Shown: positions 37,703-46,618, counted from the stretch's first letter. The stretch is DNA of 64,000 bases from an uncultured Porphyromonadaceae bacterium (GCA_947177185.1 CAMWTJ010000003.1:1-64000); one strand, 5' to 3'. The notes: generated from the letters alone by a model not told the origin. A program made the numbers and translations.

Positions 37703-37731
37703 CTTAAATTGTCGTAAAACTACTGACAGAA

Positions 37732-39711
37732 TTACAGCGGATGGTACTCCACAAATGCCTCCATCGCCTCGTATGAGGCCAGGCCGAGAGAGTTGTAGAG
37801 TTCGGCCGTGGCACGGTTGCGGTCCTCGGCACGCTGCCAGAACAGGCGGTCGTCGTCGCCCAGGAAGGGCGCGTTTTCCATCTGGCTCTGATGCTTGAGT
37901 ATGCTGTTGCGTTTGAAGCGCAGTTCCTCGGGGCTGATAGGCACGGCCATCTCAATATGGTCGATTTCCCATTCGGCCCAGGCGCCGCGATACATCCATA
38001 TGCGGCAGTCTTTCATCCATTTCTGTCCTTTGAGTTCGTCGATGGCAGCGAGCACAGCGTCGGTGCACACGCGGTGTGTGCCGTGCGGGTCGGCAAGGTC
38101 GCCGGCCACGAACACCTGATGGGGCTTTACCTCCTGCAGCAGGTTCTTGACTATGTTGACATCGCGCTCCGTAAGGTCGCCTTTCTTGATGGTGCCCGTT
38201 TCATAGAACGGAAGACGCAGGAAATGGATGTTTTCGGGCTTCACGCCTATATAGTTGCAGGCGATGGTGGCTTCGGCCTGACGAATCATGGTCTTGATTT
38301 CGCGTATTTCGCCGGAATCGACATCGCCTGCCGAGCTTTTCGCTTTGACAAATTCGCGCACGTCCTTCGACAGCTTTTCGTACTGCTCGACATTGAAGCC
38401 GAACATGGGCGCTATTTTGTCCATCATCATGAAATAGCGCAGCATATCCTCGTCGCCCACGGCTATATTGCCGGAGGTTTCATAAGCTACGTGCACATCA
38501 TGCCCCTGGTCGACAAGGCGCTTGAGCGTTCCGCCCATGGATATCACGTCGTCGTCGGGATGCGGCGAGAACACAATGACGCGTTTGGGATAAGGCAGCG
38601 CGCGCTCGGGGCGGTATGTGTCGTCGGCACCGGGTTTGCCGCCGGGCCAGCCGGTGATGGTGTGCTGGAGTTCGTTGAATACCTTGATGTTTACATTGTA
38701 GGCAGAGCCGAAGAGCGCTACGAGCTCGCCGAGGCCGTTGTCGTTGTAGTCCTTGTTGGTGAGCTTGAGTATCGGTTTTCCTGTCTGCTGGCAGAGCCAC
38801 ACTATGGCACGGCGTATGAGTTTGTCGGTCCACTCGCAGGAGGTCACTTTCCACGGGTGCGAGATGCGCGTGAGGTCGGAGGCTGCGGGCAGGTCAAGAG
38901 CTATGCGCGCATGGTTGTGAAGCTGCAGGTAGGATGCGGGCACATTGTCGGTGATGGGGCCCTCCATGGCTTCGGCAACCACTTTGGCACGGTCCTCACC
39001 CCACGCCATTGTCATCACACGCGACGAGTTGAGGATATTCTTCATGCCGAGCGTGATGGCCGTGGTGGGTGTCACGCCGTTCTTATACTCGCGGGCTATG
39101 TCGTGGCGCGCTTCGGGCGACAGCAGCACCAGGCGTGTCATGCTTGTGGACACCGAACCGGGTTCGTTGAAGCCGAGCGAGCCCATCGGACCGAGCTCAC
39201 ACAGCGTAAGGTCGAGGCCGCCGCAGTCGCTTATCTGCTGCTCGTATTCCACGCAATAGTCAAACATGTCTTCGCGCGTGGCAGCCGGGTTGATGCTGTG
39301 GATGTTTTCGGGACGCACGTTCACCTTGTCGAGGAATACCTCGCGCAGGCGCGCCAGTGTCGAGGGGCCGTCGGGCTGCAGCGGGAAGAATTCGCAGAGA
39401 TTGAACACTATCACACGGTCGAACGACACCTCTCCGCGTTCGTACATCTCAATGAGATTTGCATAAACGCTGTGTGTGGAGCGGCCGGCGCCGAGTGCGA
39501 TTACACAACGGTTCTTGGCAGCAATATTCTTTTTTATAAGTTCCACGACGTGGCGTGCCAGATAGGCGCTGCCATCGTTCATGGTGTCGAAGATACGGGT
39601 GTAGATTTTCTCTTCGCGGCGCAATGCTGCGAGTTCGAGGTCGCCCTGCGGAGCGTAATAACGCTTGGGTATGCGCTCCAGACTGATTTGCGAACTTAAA
39701 TTGGTTTTCAT
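37732..39711 (-). CDS. NagB-like domain fused to a PIG-L deacetylase domain
   Basis: A 659-residue fusion. Residues 1-300 align with glucosamine-6-phosphate deaminase, but C106 replaces the proton-abstracting Asp (D72 of E. coli NagB), M176 replaces D141 and S178 replaces H143; only the Glu of FNEPG (E183) is kept. The deaminase half is therefore probably not catalytic. From about residue 370 a PIG-L/LmbE zinc deacetylase follows, with HPDDD at 384-388 and the partner HGTH (DPHGTHR), both intact. It may deacetylate an amino-sugar, with the NagB half binding the phosphosugar. Similar fusions are annotated as nagB in Bacteroides. It has its own promoter and terminator. Confidence 0.85.
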   Translation of the reverse strand: MKTNLSSQISLERIPKRYYAPQGDLELAALRREEKIYTRIFDTMNDGSAYLARHVVELIKKNIAAKNRCVIALGAGRSTHSVYANLIEMYERGEVSFDRVIVFNLCEFFPLQPDGPSTLARLREVFLDKVNVRPENIHSINPAATREDMFDYCVEYEQQISDCGGLDLTLCELGPMGSLGFNEPGSVSTSMTRLVLLSPEARHDIAREYKNGVTPTTAITLGMKNILNSSRVMTMAWGEDRAKVVAEAMEGPITDNVPASYLQLHNHARIALDLPAASDLTRISHPWKVTSCEWTDKLIRRAIVWLCQQTGKPILKLTNKDYNDNGLGELVALFGSAYNVNIKVFNELQHTITGWPGGKPGADDTYRPERALPYPKRVIVFSPHPDDDVISMGGTLKRLVDQGHDVHVAYETSGNIAVGDEDMLRYFMMMDKIAPMFGFNVEQYEKLSKDVREFVKAKSSAGDVDSGEIREIKTMIRQAEATIACNYIGVKPENIHFLRLPFYETGTIKKGDLTERDVNIVKNLLQEVKPHQVFVAGDLADPHGTHRVCTDAVLAAIDELKGQKWMKDCRIWMYRGAWAEWEIDHIEMAVPISPEELRFKRNSILKHQSQMENAPFLGDDDRLFWQRAEDRNRATAELYNSLGLASYEAMEAFVEYHPL

Positions 39712-39769
39712 TGGTGTTGTGGTTTTGAGTCACAAATTTAATCATGAAAAACCACAACCACAACACCAA
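39711..39769. repeat. Inverted repeat spanning the fusion-gene promoter
   Basis: The left arm TTGGTGTTGTGGTTTT (39711-39726) begins at the start codon. Its complement occupies 39748-39769 but carries a six-base duplication (CCACAA), and covers the promoter's TTG. The two arms bracket the transcription start, as an operator or DNA-loop site would. Confidence 0.55.
39733..39763 (-). promoter_or_regulatory. Promoter of the nagB-PIG-L fusion
   Basis: On the minus strand: TTG (39763-39761), 20 nt, TAAATTTG (39740-39733), an exact match. Transcription should begin near 39728, about 17 nt before the ATG. Confidence 0.78.
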
Positions 39770-39860
39770 ATTACATTTTTTAATGATTCTAAACATTTTT
39801 TCAATATATCCGGGGATACATTGAAAAAAGTGGGTCAAAAACGGGCTTTTACCCGACAAA

Positions 39861-40724
39861 TCAGTCCTTAAGACGGAAAACGCGAATACCGGCCAGCGAA
39901 GGATTGCGCCTGAGGAAATCGGCCAGCGACACACTCGTCACCTCTACCTTGCCGTGGCTCGACGACGCATGCAGAAGGCGGGGCATGCCGGACTCATCCT
40001 TGACCACTATGCCCATGTGGGTCACATCAAGGTCTTTCATCTTGGTCACCAGGGCCACCACGTCGCCTGTGCGAAGTGCATCCCTGACCTCCCGCGACGC
40101 CACGTCGGAGGTTTTGATATATGGGAAACGATGGTTGCGGAAGCCTCCCTCCACGGCTTTCATCCGGGCATAGTGGGCCGAATCACTCAGCGCCGGATAG
40201 GAGTCGCGGTGTGTGGTCATGAAATCTATGCTCCTGACTATATAGCCGCAGCGCGGGAGCCGGCCTGTCACATCCTCGATATTGCCTCTGTGCGCATTGT
40301 CTATGGCCCAGTCGCATATATAATGCAGACGCGACGGGTAGCCGTCGACTTTTCCGCCCCGATAGCGGAAACGCTCGAGATTGTAGACAAAATCGCGCCA
40401 CGACGAGCGTCGCTCGCCTGCCGTGTAGCTCAATGCCATGGCGGTTTCCACAAACGTGGTGCAGTCGAGGGAGTCGAGCCTTACTGTCACTCGCTCTGTA
40501 TCAGCCTCAAGCGTATGCGCGCCATAGGGTGTGCCTTCCATCATGCGCGCGAAAAAAGCCGTGCGCTCCTGCGGAGTGGAAAAGCGCTGTGCGAGCCCTT
40601 TGGCCAGCATTTCGTTGAGGCGTGTGGTGTCGCGGGCTTCGTCGCCGAAGCGAGGCGCCACCGTGCGGGCGGCAGTAGCTGCCCACACGGTGGCGAGAAT
40701 AAGAATCAACAGTGGTCTGCGCAT
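39861..40724 (-). CDS. DUF1460-type NlpC/P60-fold cysteine hydrolase, exported
   Basis: A 287-residue protein with a signal peptide (about residues 1-19). The DUF1460 family has an NlpC/P60-like papain fold; here the nucleophile is the Cys in SLDCTTFVETAMALSY and the histidine lies in VTHMGIVVKD. Known members act as peptidoglycan amidases. The gene overlaps nagB by one base, coupling periplasmic wall-fragment processing to cytoplasmic amino-sugar catabolism. An N-acetylmuramoyl-L-alanine amidase role is the best inference. Confidence 0.82.
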   Translation of the reverse strand: MRRPLLILILATVWAATAARTVAPRFGDEARDTTRLNEMLAKGLAQRFSTPQERTAFFARMMEGTPYGAHTLEADTERVTVRLDSLDCTTFVETAMALSYTAGERRSSWRDFVYNLERFRYRGGKVDGYPSRLHYICDWAIDNAHRGNIEDVTGRLPRCGYIVRSIDFMTTHRDSYPALSDSAHYARMKAVEGGFRNHRFPYIKTSDVASREVRDALRTGDVVALVTKMKDLDVTHMGIVVKDESGMPRLLHASSSHGKVEVTSVSLADFLRRNPSLAGIRVFRLKD

Positions 40725-41533
40725 CAGAGTTGGGTTGCGGAATCGAGATTGGCGCTTTCAATGTCTTTGAAATAGCGGTAGGTGCCCACGCGGAGCTCTT
40801 CGCACGCAGCGTCGTCGGCCACGATAATGGCCTTGGGGTGCATCTGAAGAGCGGAGATGGTCCACATCTGCGAGATAGCGCCTTCCACGCCGTGGCGCAG
40901 AGCGCGGGCCTTGTTGTGGCCGTTGACCAGCAGCAGCACGCTGCGGGCGTCGCACACAGTGCCCACTCCCACCGTAAGGGCGGTTTTCGGCACCAGGTTC
41001 ACATCGTTGTTGAAGAATCTGGAATTGGCTATAATAGTATCGCGCGTGAGGGTCTTCTGACGGGTGCGTGAAGTCAGCGACGAGCCCGGCTCATTGAAGG
41101 CTATATGGCCGTCGGGGCCTACTCCGCCCATGAACAGCTCAATGCCGCCATAGCTCTTGATTTTGTCCTCGAAGCGGGCACATTCCGCCTTCAGGTCGGG
41201 GGCGTTGCCGTCGAGTATGTTGACATTCTCTGCCGGTATGTCTATGTGGCTGAAGAAATTGTTCCACATGAAGCTGTGGTAGCTCTCGGGATGCTCGCGC
41301 GGTATGCCGCAGTATTCATCCATATTGAACGTGACAACATGCTTGAACGACACCTTGCCTTCCTTGTTGAGGCGCACAAGGTTGCGGTACAGACCAAGCG
41401 GCGACGAGCCGGTCGGGCATCCGAGCACAAACGGGCGCTCGGCCGTGGGATTGAACTCGTTGATGCGTGCGGCCACATAGTTGGCGGCCCAAAGCGACAG
41501 CTGCTCGTAATCTGGTTGAATAATCAGGCGCAT
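40724..41533 (-). CDS. nagB: Glucosamine-6-phosphate deaminase
   Basis: A 269-residue enzyme that converts glucosamine-6-phosphate to fructose-6-phosphate and ammonia. All catalytic residues occur at the E. coli NagB numbers: D72 and E73 in TFNMDEY, then D141, H143 and E148 in [12 protein letters not shown]. It has a perfect promoter upstream (41584-41614) and is translationally coupled to the DUF1460 gene. Its intact active site contrasts with the NagB half of the neighbouring fusion. Confidence 0.96.
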   Translation of the reverse strand: MRLIIQPDYEQLSLWAANYVAARINEFNPTAERPFVLGCPTGSSPLGLYRNLVRLNKEGKVSFKHVVTFNMDEYCGIPREHPESYHSFMWNNFFSHIDIPAENVNILDGNAPDLKAECARFEDKIKSYGGIELFMGGVGPDGHIAFNEPGSSLTSRTRQKTLTRDTIIANSRFFNNDVNLVPKTALTVGVGTVCDARSVLLLVNGHNKARALRHGVEGAISQMWTISALQMHPKAIIVADDAACEELRVGTYRYFKDIESANLDSATQL

Positions 41534-41583
41534 AAGGTATGTATTTGATTTGTTAGGTGTATTGTCTGCTTGCTACAGCACCA

Positions 41584-41614
41584 CAAAAGTAGTCCAAAAA
41601 ACCGATACTCACAA
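41584..41614 (-). promoter_or_regulatory. Promoter of nagB-DUF1460
   Basis: On the minus strand: TTG (41614-41612), 20 nt, TACTTTTG (41591-41584), an exact match. The transcript should start near 41579, leaving a 45-nt leader before the nagB ATG at 41533. Confidence 0.78.
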
Positions 41615-41740
41615 ATAATAAATTTGTCATTATGGACTATCATTTGTTCTGCCTTGCGTATATCGGCAGCAGGTTTTCTAAATTTTTGTTTATAAAATAA
41701 AAATATTGTAAATTTATGATTCTAATTCAAAAAACTTTCT

Positions 41741-41837
41741 TACCTTTGCATCGTGAATAAAGCATAGCATAAACGCAAAACAATAAGTGAATCATAGGTT
41801 AGAGATGCAATCGCTCGGGAGGGTGGTTGCATTTTTT
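41741..41837 (+). ncRNA. Candidate small RNA (about 85 nt) with intrinsic terminator
   Basis: TACCTTTG (41741-41748) fits the -7 promoter box. About 57 nt downstream, ATGCAATC (41805-41812) pairs with GGTTGCAT (41825-41832) and is followed by a run of six T. No open frame of note lies between and the next plus-strand gene is far away. No TTG is found at the usual -33 distance, which lowers confidence. Divergent from nagB, it could be an amino-sugar-responsive sRNA, but that is only inference. Confidence 0.45.
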
Positions 41838-41885
41838 ATGTATATGGTTCAAATCCAGCCATAATAGCTCCGCCCCGACAACAGT

Positions 41886-41920
41886 GCGGCCCGGCATCAC
41901 CTGATATGATGCCGGACCGC
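41886..41920. repeat. GC-rich inverted repeat
   Basis: GCGG and CCGGCATCA (41886-41889, 41891-41899) pair with TGATGCCGG and CCGC (41907-41915, 41917-41920), giving a 13-bp stem with one mismatch. It lies downstream of the minus-strand lipoprotein and may end its transcript, but lacks a T run on either strand. Confidence 0.5.
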
Positions 41921-41971
41921 GACCACGGATGAAAGTATGATAATCTCTTAAAATATTGCCTGTAGTGTACG

Positions 41972-42451
41972 TCAGTTGGCCAGCAGATGGCTTTCGATGC
42001 TAAAGCTGGTGGTGCCGGGAGTATTGCCCTCGGGGATGTCGGCTTCGTCGGCCACCACCTCTACGTTATAGAACAGATTGGCCACGGCGGGGCTCTTGTC
42101 TACTGCATAGACGGGACATTCTATAGCCAGCTCGTGATGGCCCAGAGGAGTCTGCTCGGTGGTAGAGATTGTGAAGCCATAGGGGGCCACTGCCGATGTG
42201 CCGAGCCGGAAGGCATCCCAGTAGTAAGTGGCGGCTGTTATAATCGCAGTCTTGTTTTTCTCGTTGTTCACCACAGTGATGCCGTCTATCACGAGGCTTT
42301 CGCCACGCACCACATAAAGCACTCCGTCCACGCTCACGCCATCGGTCACATCAAGTTTGAAATCCACATCGGGGAGGTCGTCGTCATCTGAGCACGAGTT
42401 GAACACAAACAGGGGCAGAGCGGCAAGTAAATAGAAGAATAGCTTTTTCAT
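41972..42451 (-). CDS. Small lipoprotein of unknown function
   Basis: A 159-residue lipoprotein. The signal sequence ends in FNSC with Cys20 as the lipidation site, followed by SDDDD, the acidic sequence that in Bacteroidales often directs lipoproteins to the cell surface. The mature domain has beta-sandwich character (GVSVDGVLYVVRGESLVIDGITVVNNEKNK). No family is recognised. It is a single-gene unit with its own promoter at 42490-42521. Confidence 0.75.
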   Translation of the reverse strand: MKKLFFYLLAALPLFVFNSCSDDDDLPDVDFKLDVTDGVSVDGVLYVVRGESLVIDGITVVNNEKNKTAIITAATYYWDAFRLGTSAVAPYGFTISTTEQTPLGHHELAIECPVYAVDKSPAVANLFYNVEVVADEADIPEGNTPGTTSFSIESHLLAN

Positions 42452-42489
42452 AATCGTAGAGGCGGTGTGTTTTAAAGTTTTTATACTAT

Positions 42490-42521
42490 CAAAACATAAT
42501 TATGGCAAAATAGTTTGCCAA
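42490..42521 (-). promoter_or_regulatory. Probable promoter of the lipoprotein gene
   Basis: On the minus strand: TTG (42521-42519), 20 nt, TATGTTTTG (42498-42490). The -7 box has one extra T relative to TAnnTTTG. Confidence 0.5.
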
Positions 42522-42577
42522 CATGCAGAAAAAAGCATAAAATACATGAATAATGCGTGCTACGGGCAGCCTCATCA

Positions 42578-42607
42578 TTGCCATATCATGGATTTTAAGT
42601 ATTTTTG
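42578..42607 (+). promoter_or_regulatory. Promoter of uvrB
   Basis: TTG (42578-42580), 19 nt, TATTTTTG (42600-42607). The start of transcription near 42612 leaves about 14 nt before the ATG at 42626 and excludes the in-frame TTG at 42605 as start. Confidence 0.7.
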
Positions 42608-42625
42608 CAAGTTAATACATGCTTT

Positions 42626-44728
42626 ATGGATTTCAGACTTCACTCGAAATACAAGCCCACCGGCGACCAGCCGCAGGCCATTGAGCAGCTTGTGCGCGGA
42701 ATAAACGCCGGAACCGACGCGCAGACGCTGCTCGGCGTGACGGGTTCGGGCAAGACGTTCACTATGGCCAATGTGATTGAGCGCGTGCAGAAACCTACGC
42801 TCATACTAAGCCACAACAAGACTCTTGCCGCGCAGCTCTACGCCGAGTTCAAGCAGTTTTTCCCGGAAAACTCCGTGCAGTATTTCGTAAGCTACTACGA
42901 CTATTATCAGCCCGAAGCATATATCCCTTCGGCCGACAAATATATAGAAAAAGACCTCGCCATAAACGAAGAGCTGGACCGCCTGCGCCTCGCCACCACA
43001 TCGGCGCTGCTCAGCGGCCGCCGCGACGTAGTGGTGGTGTCGAGCGTGTCGTGCCTCTACGGCATAGGCAATCCCGACGATTTCAACGACACACTTATAG
43101 ATGTGCGCGTGGGCATGAAAATAGCGCGCAATGCGTTTCTGCGCAAACTCGTCGCGGCGCTGTACTCCCGCAACGAGGTGGAATTCAAGCGCGGCACGTT
43201 CCGCGTAAAAGGCGACACTGTGGACATTTGCCTTGCGTATGAAGAAATAGCCGTGCGCATAGTGTTCTGGGGCGACGAGGTGGAGAGCATCTCGACGTTC
43301 CACCCCATAGACAATGTGTCGCTGGGCAGCCACAATCAGTTTAAAATCTATCCGGCCAACATATTCGTCACCTCGCCGGCGCGCCAGGCATCCGCCATAG
43401 CACAGATTCAGCTTGACCTGGGAGAACGCGTGGAGTTTTTCAGGCGCGAGTGCGCGGAGCTGGAAGCGCAGCGCCTTTACGAACGCACCACCTACGACAT
43501 AGAAATGATCAAGGAACTCGGCTACTGTCAGGGCATCGAGAACTATTCCCGCTATTTCGACGGCAGGCAGCCGGGCGACCGCCCCTTCTGCATCCTCGAC
43601 TATTTTCCGAAAGATTTCCTGACCATAATAGACGAAAGCCACGTGACGGTGCCGCAGATCAGAGCCATGTACGGCGGCGACCGCTCGCGCAAGGAAAATC
43701 TGGTGCAATACGGCTTCCGGCTGCCCGCCGCGCTGGACAACAGGCCGCTGAAGTTTGAAGAATTCGAGGCTCTTACGCCGCAAGTGATGTATGTGAGCGC
43801 CACTCCGGCCGACTACGAACTGCAGCGCTGCGAGGGTGTGGTGGTGGAACAGGTAATACGCCCCACAGGACTTCTCGACCCTATAATACGCGTACGCCCG
43901 ACCGCCGGGCAGGTCGACAACCTGCTCGAGGAAATACAGCTGCGCATAGAGCGCGGCGAACGTACCCTCGTGACCACCCTCACCAAGCGCATGGCCGAAG
44001 AGCTCAACGACTATTTCCTGAAACTCGGAGTAAAGACGGCATACATACACAGCGATGTGGACACAATAGACCGCATAAAGATACTCGACGACCTGCGCTC
44101 GGGCGTGTACGACGTGCTCATCGGCGTCAACCTGCTCCGCGAGGGGCTCGACCTGCCCGAGGTGAGCCTGGTGGCCATACTCGACGCCGACAAGGAAGGA
44201 TTCCTGCGCAGCGACCGTTCGCTGACGCAGACCGTGGGCCGAGCGGCGCGAAATCTCAACGGAGAGGTGATAATGTATGCCGACCGCATCACACAGTCGA
44301 TGCAGCGCACCATCGACGCCACCGAAAGCCGCCGCATGCGCCAGCTTGCCTACAACGAGGCCCACGGCATCACACCGCAGGCCATAGTCAAGGCGCGACA
44401 GGTCATTGTAGGCATGGACTCACGCCTCGACGAGGAAACCGCAACGGCACGCACGGCGCGCGTGCAGGCCAAAGGCTCTGCCAAGGAGCGCTCGCGCCGA
44501 CGCGAGGCCGCCATGGCATCGGTGCCATACGCCGAGGAGTACAGCACCGGCAGCGGCAATGTGGCGGCCGACCCCGTAGTGGCCTACATGGGTCGCGAAG
44601 AGCTCGAGAAGCACATAGCCCACACACGTGCCGAAATGCTGCGCGCGGCTAAAGACATGGATTTCATAGAAGCGGCAAGACTGCGCGACGCGGTCATAAA
44701 AATGGAGCAACGCCTCGAAACAATGTGA
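42626..44728 (+). CDS. uvrB: Excinuclease ABC subunit B
   Basis: A 700-residue helicase-like damage-recognition subunit of nucleotide excision repair. Walker A GVTGSGKT is at residues 37-44, and the beta-hairpin region that locks behind the lesion is seen in the YYDYYQPEAYIP segment. DESH is the Walker B motif, and the C-terminal UVR domain (EELEKHIAHTRAEMLRAAKD) contacts UvrC. Length and motifs are normal. uvrA and uvrC are not nearby. The next gene starts six bases after the stop. Confidence 0.97.
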   Translation: MDFRLHSKYKPTGDQPQAIEQLVRGINAGTDAQTLLGVTGSGKTFTMANVIERVQKPTLILSHNKTLAAQLYAEFKQFFPENSVQYFVSYYDYYQPEAYIPSADKYIEKDLAINEELDRLRLATTSALLSGRRDVVVVSSVSCLYGIGNPDDFNDTLIDVRVGMKIARNAFLRKLVAALYSRNEVEFKRGTFRVKGDTVDICLAYEEIAVRIVFWGDEVESISTFHPIDNVSLGSHNQFKIYPANIFVTSPARQASAIAQIQLDLGERVEFFRRECAELEAQRLYERTTYDIEMIKELGYCQGIENYSRYFDGRQPGDRPFCILDYFPKDFLTIIDESHVTVPQIRAMYGGDRSRKENLVQYGFRLPAALDNRPLKFEEFEALTPQVMYVSATPADYELQRCEGVVVEQVIRPTGLLDPIIRVRPTAGQVDNLLEEIQLRIERGERTLVTTLTKRMAEELNDYFLKLGVKTAYIHSDVDTIDRIKILDDLRSGVYDVLIGVNLLREGLDLPEVSLVAILDADKEGFLRSDRSLTQTVGRAARNLNGEVIMYADRITQSMQRTIDATESRRMRQLAYNEAHGITPQAIVKARQVIVGMDSRLDEETATARTARVQAKGSAKERSRRREAAMASVPYAEEYSTGSGNVAADPVVAYMGREELEKHIAHTRAEMLRAAKDMDFIEAARLRDAVIKMEQRLETM

Positions 44729-44734
44729 TAGATT

Positions 44735-46618
44735 ATGGAACAGAAACTAAAACGACCACAGACTCCGGCGGAGTATGCCGCACTGCGCCCCACCGACTGG
44801 CTGCCTACATCCGTCAAGGAGATGCAGGCCATGGGTTGGGACAGCGTGGACGTCGTGTTGTTTTCCGGCGATGCGTACGTAGACCACCCCGCGTTCGGCG
44901 CGGCCGTGATCGGGCGCACGCTTCAGGCTGCCGGCTACCGTGTGGCCATTGTCCCCCAGCCCAACTGGCGCGACGACCTTCGCGATTTCCGCAAGTTCGG
45001 CAGGCCACGCCTTTTCTTCGGCATATCGCCGGGAGCCATGGACTCGATGGTCAACCACTACACCGCCGCAAGGCGCAGACGCAGCGACGACGCCTACACC
45101 CCCGACGGACGCGCGGGCATGCGCCCTGACTATCCTACCGTGGTCTATTCCGAAATACTGCGCCACCTCTTTCCCGATGTGCCCGTCATAGCCGGTGGCA
45201 TCGAGGCCTCGCTGCGGCGCCTTAGCCATTACGACTACTGGCAGGACAGGCTGCGGCCGGGCATACTGGCCGACTGCCATGCCGACATGCTGATATACGG
45301 CATGGGCGAGCGCACCACGCTCGAGATAGCCCGACGCCTCGACGCCGGCGAGTCGGTGAAAGACATCACAGACCTGCGTCAGACCGCACTGCTGCGGCCG
45401 CTTGCCGAAATGCCGGCAGCGTCCGACGACGCCAACATAGTGCTGGCGCCGTTTGAAACCTGCCAGCGCGACCCTAAGAGTCAAGCTGCAAATTTCCGAC
45501 ACATCGAGCAGCAGAGCAACTGCATGGACGGCGGCCTCACCATATGGCAGGCCACGGGAAACATGGCCATAAAGGTGAACCCCATGTGGCCGGCCATGAA
45601 ACAAGGCGAGATAGACGCGGCGTTCGACCTGCCTTATACCCGCCTGCCGCACCCGCGCTACCGCGGCAAACGCATCCCTGCCTACGAAATGATACGCCAC
45701 AGTGTCAACATGCACCGCGGATGCTTCGGCGGATGCGCGTTCTGCACCATATCCGCGCATCAGGGCAAGTTCATAGCCTCACGCAGCAAGGAGTCAATCA
45801 TGCGCGAGGTGCGTCAGGTGGCCGCCATGCCTGATTTCAAGGGGTATATCAGCGACCTCGGAGGCCCCTCGGCCAACATGTATGCCATGGGCGGACGCGA
45901 CAAGAATATCTGTGCCAAATGCCGGCGTCCCTCGTGCCTGCACCCCAAGGTGTGTCCCAACCTCAACACCGACCACCGGCCGCTGCTCGACATCTACCAC
46001 AGCGCCGACGCCACACCGGGCGTGCGCAAGAGCTTTGTGGGCAGCGGCGTGCGCTACGACCTGGCGATGCACCGCACCGGCGACAGCACCATCGACGCCA
46101 CCAACCTGCGCTACTGCCGCGAACTGATAGCCGACCACGTGAGCGGCCGCCTGAAAGTGGCGCCTGAACACACTTGCGACGACGTGCTGAACGTGATGCG
46201 CAAACCTTCGTTCGCTCTGTTTCATGATTTCAAGCGCCTGTTTGACAAAGTCAACGCGTCGCACGGACTCAGGCAGCAGCTCATACCATACTTCATCTCG
46301 AGCCACCCCGGATGCCGCGAGATAGATATGGCCATGCTCGCCGCCGAAACAAAGGAACTGAATTTCCATCTTGAGCAGGTGCAGGATTTCACGCCCACGC
46401 CCATGACCGTCGCCACCGAAATATATTATACCGGCTATCATCCGTACACACTCGAACGTGTGTACACGGCGCGCACCCCCGAACAGAAAACGGCCCAAAG
46501 GCGCTTCTTCTTCTGGTACGACCGCGCCTACAGAGCCGAAATCACCCGCAGCCTGCACCGGCTGCACCGTCCCGACCTCATACGGCGGCTGTTCGGTCCG
46601 GCCACTCGCGGCAAATGA
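44735..46618 (+). CDS. YgiQ-family radical SAM protein
   Basis: A 627-residue protein of the YgiQ family. The [4Fe-4S] ligands C330, C334 and C337 are in RGCFGGCAFC, the CxxxCxxC pattern of radical SAM enzymes. An N-terminal B12-binding-like region precedes it (VVLFSGDAYVDHPAFG, PDVPVIAGGIEASLRR), and a second cysteine cluster follows (CAKCRRPSCLHPKVC). The substrate of YgiQ is not established. It lies six bases after uvrB and is probably co-transcribed, though no repair role is known. Confidence 0.92.
   Translation: MEQKLKRPQTPAEYAALRPTDWLPTSVKEMQAMGWDSVDVVLFSGDAYVDHPAFGAAVIGRTLQAAGYRVAIVPQPNWRDDLRDFRKFGRPRLFFGISPGAMDSMVNHYTAARRRRSDDAYTPDGRAGMRPDYPTVVYSEILRHLFPDVPVIAGGIEASLRRLSHYDYWQDRLRPGILADCHADMLIYGMGERTTLEIARRLDAGESVKDITDLRQTALLRPLAEMPAASDDANIVLAPFETCQRDPKSQAANFRHIEQQSNCMDGGLTIWQATGNMAIKVNPMWPAMKQGEIDAAFDLPYTRLPHPRYRGKRIPAYEMIRHSVNMHRGCFGGCAFCTISAHQGKFIASRSKESIMREVRQVAAMPDFKGYISDLGGPSANMYAMGGRDKNICAKCRRPSCLHPKVCPNLNTDHRPLLDIYHSADATPGVRKSFVGSGVRYDLAMHRTGDSTIDATNLRYCRELIADHVSGRLKVAPEHTCDDVLNVMRKPSFALFHDFKRLFDKVNASHGLRQQLIPYFISSHPGCREIDMAMLAAETKELNFHLEQVQDFTPTPMTVATEIYYTGYHPYTLERVYTARTPEQKTAQRRFFFWYDRAYRAEITRSLHRLHRPDLIRRLFGPATRGK

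Larger units (their letters stand above)
41534..41971. other. 438-nt intergenic region with promoters, an sRNA candidate and a hairpin
   Basis: No protein gene is seen here. Left to right it holds the minus-strand nagB promoter, an AT-rich stretch, a plus-strand TACCTTTG followed by a hairpin with T run (candidate small RNA), and a strong GC-rich inverted repeat at 41886-41920 without T run. Confidence 0.7.

Noticed and set aside
37891..39699. A 602-codon open frame antisense to the nagB-PIG-L fusion
   Set aside because: Same codon-bias shadow effect; no promoter or motif supports it.
41840..41870. tRNA T-arm-like sequence (GGTTCAAATCC)
   Set aside because: The flanking bases give only about three T-stem pairs, and no acceptor, D or anticodon arm can be placed around it.
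42806..44365. A 519-codon open frame antisense to uvrB
   Set aside because: UvrB on the other strand has all family motifs; the antisense product is low in meaningful motifs and reflects codon bias.
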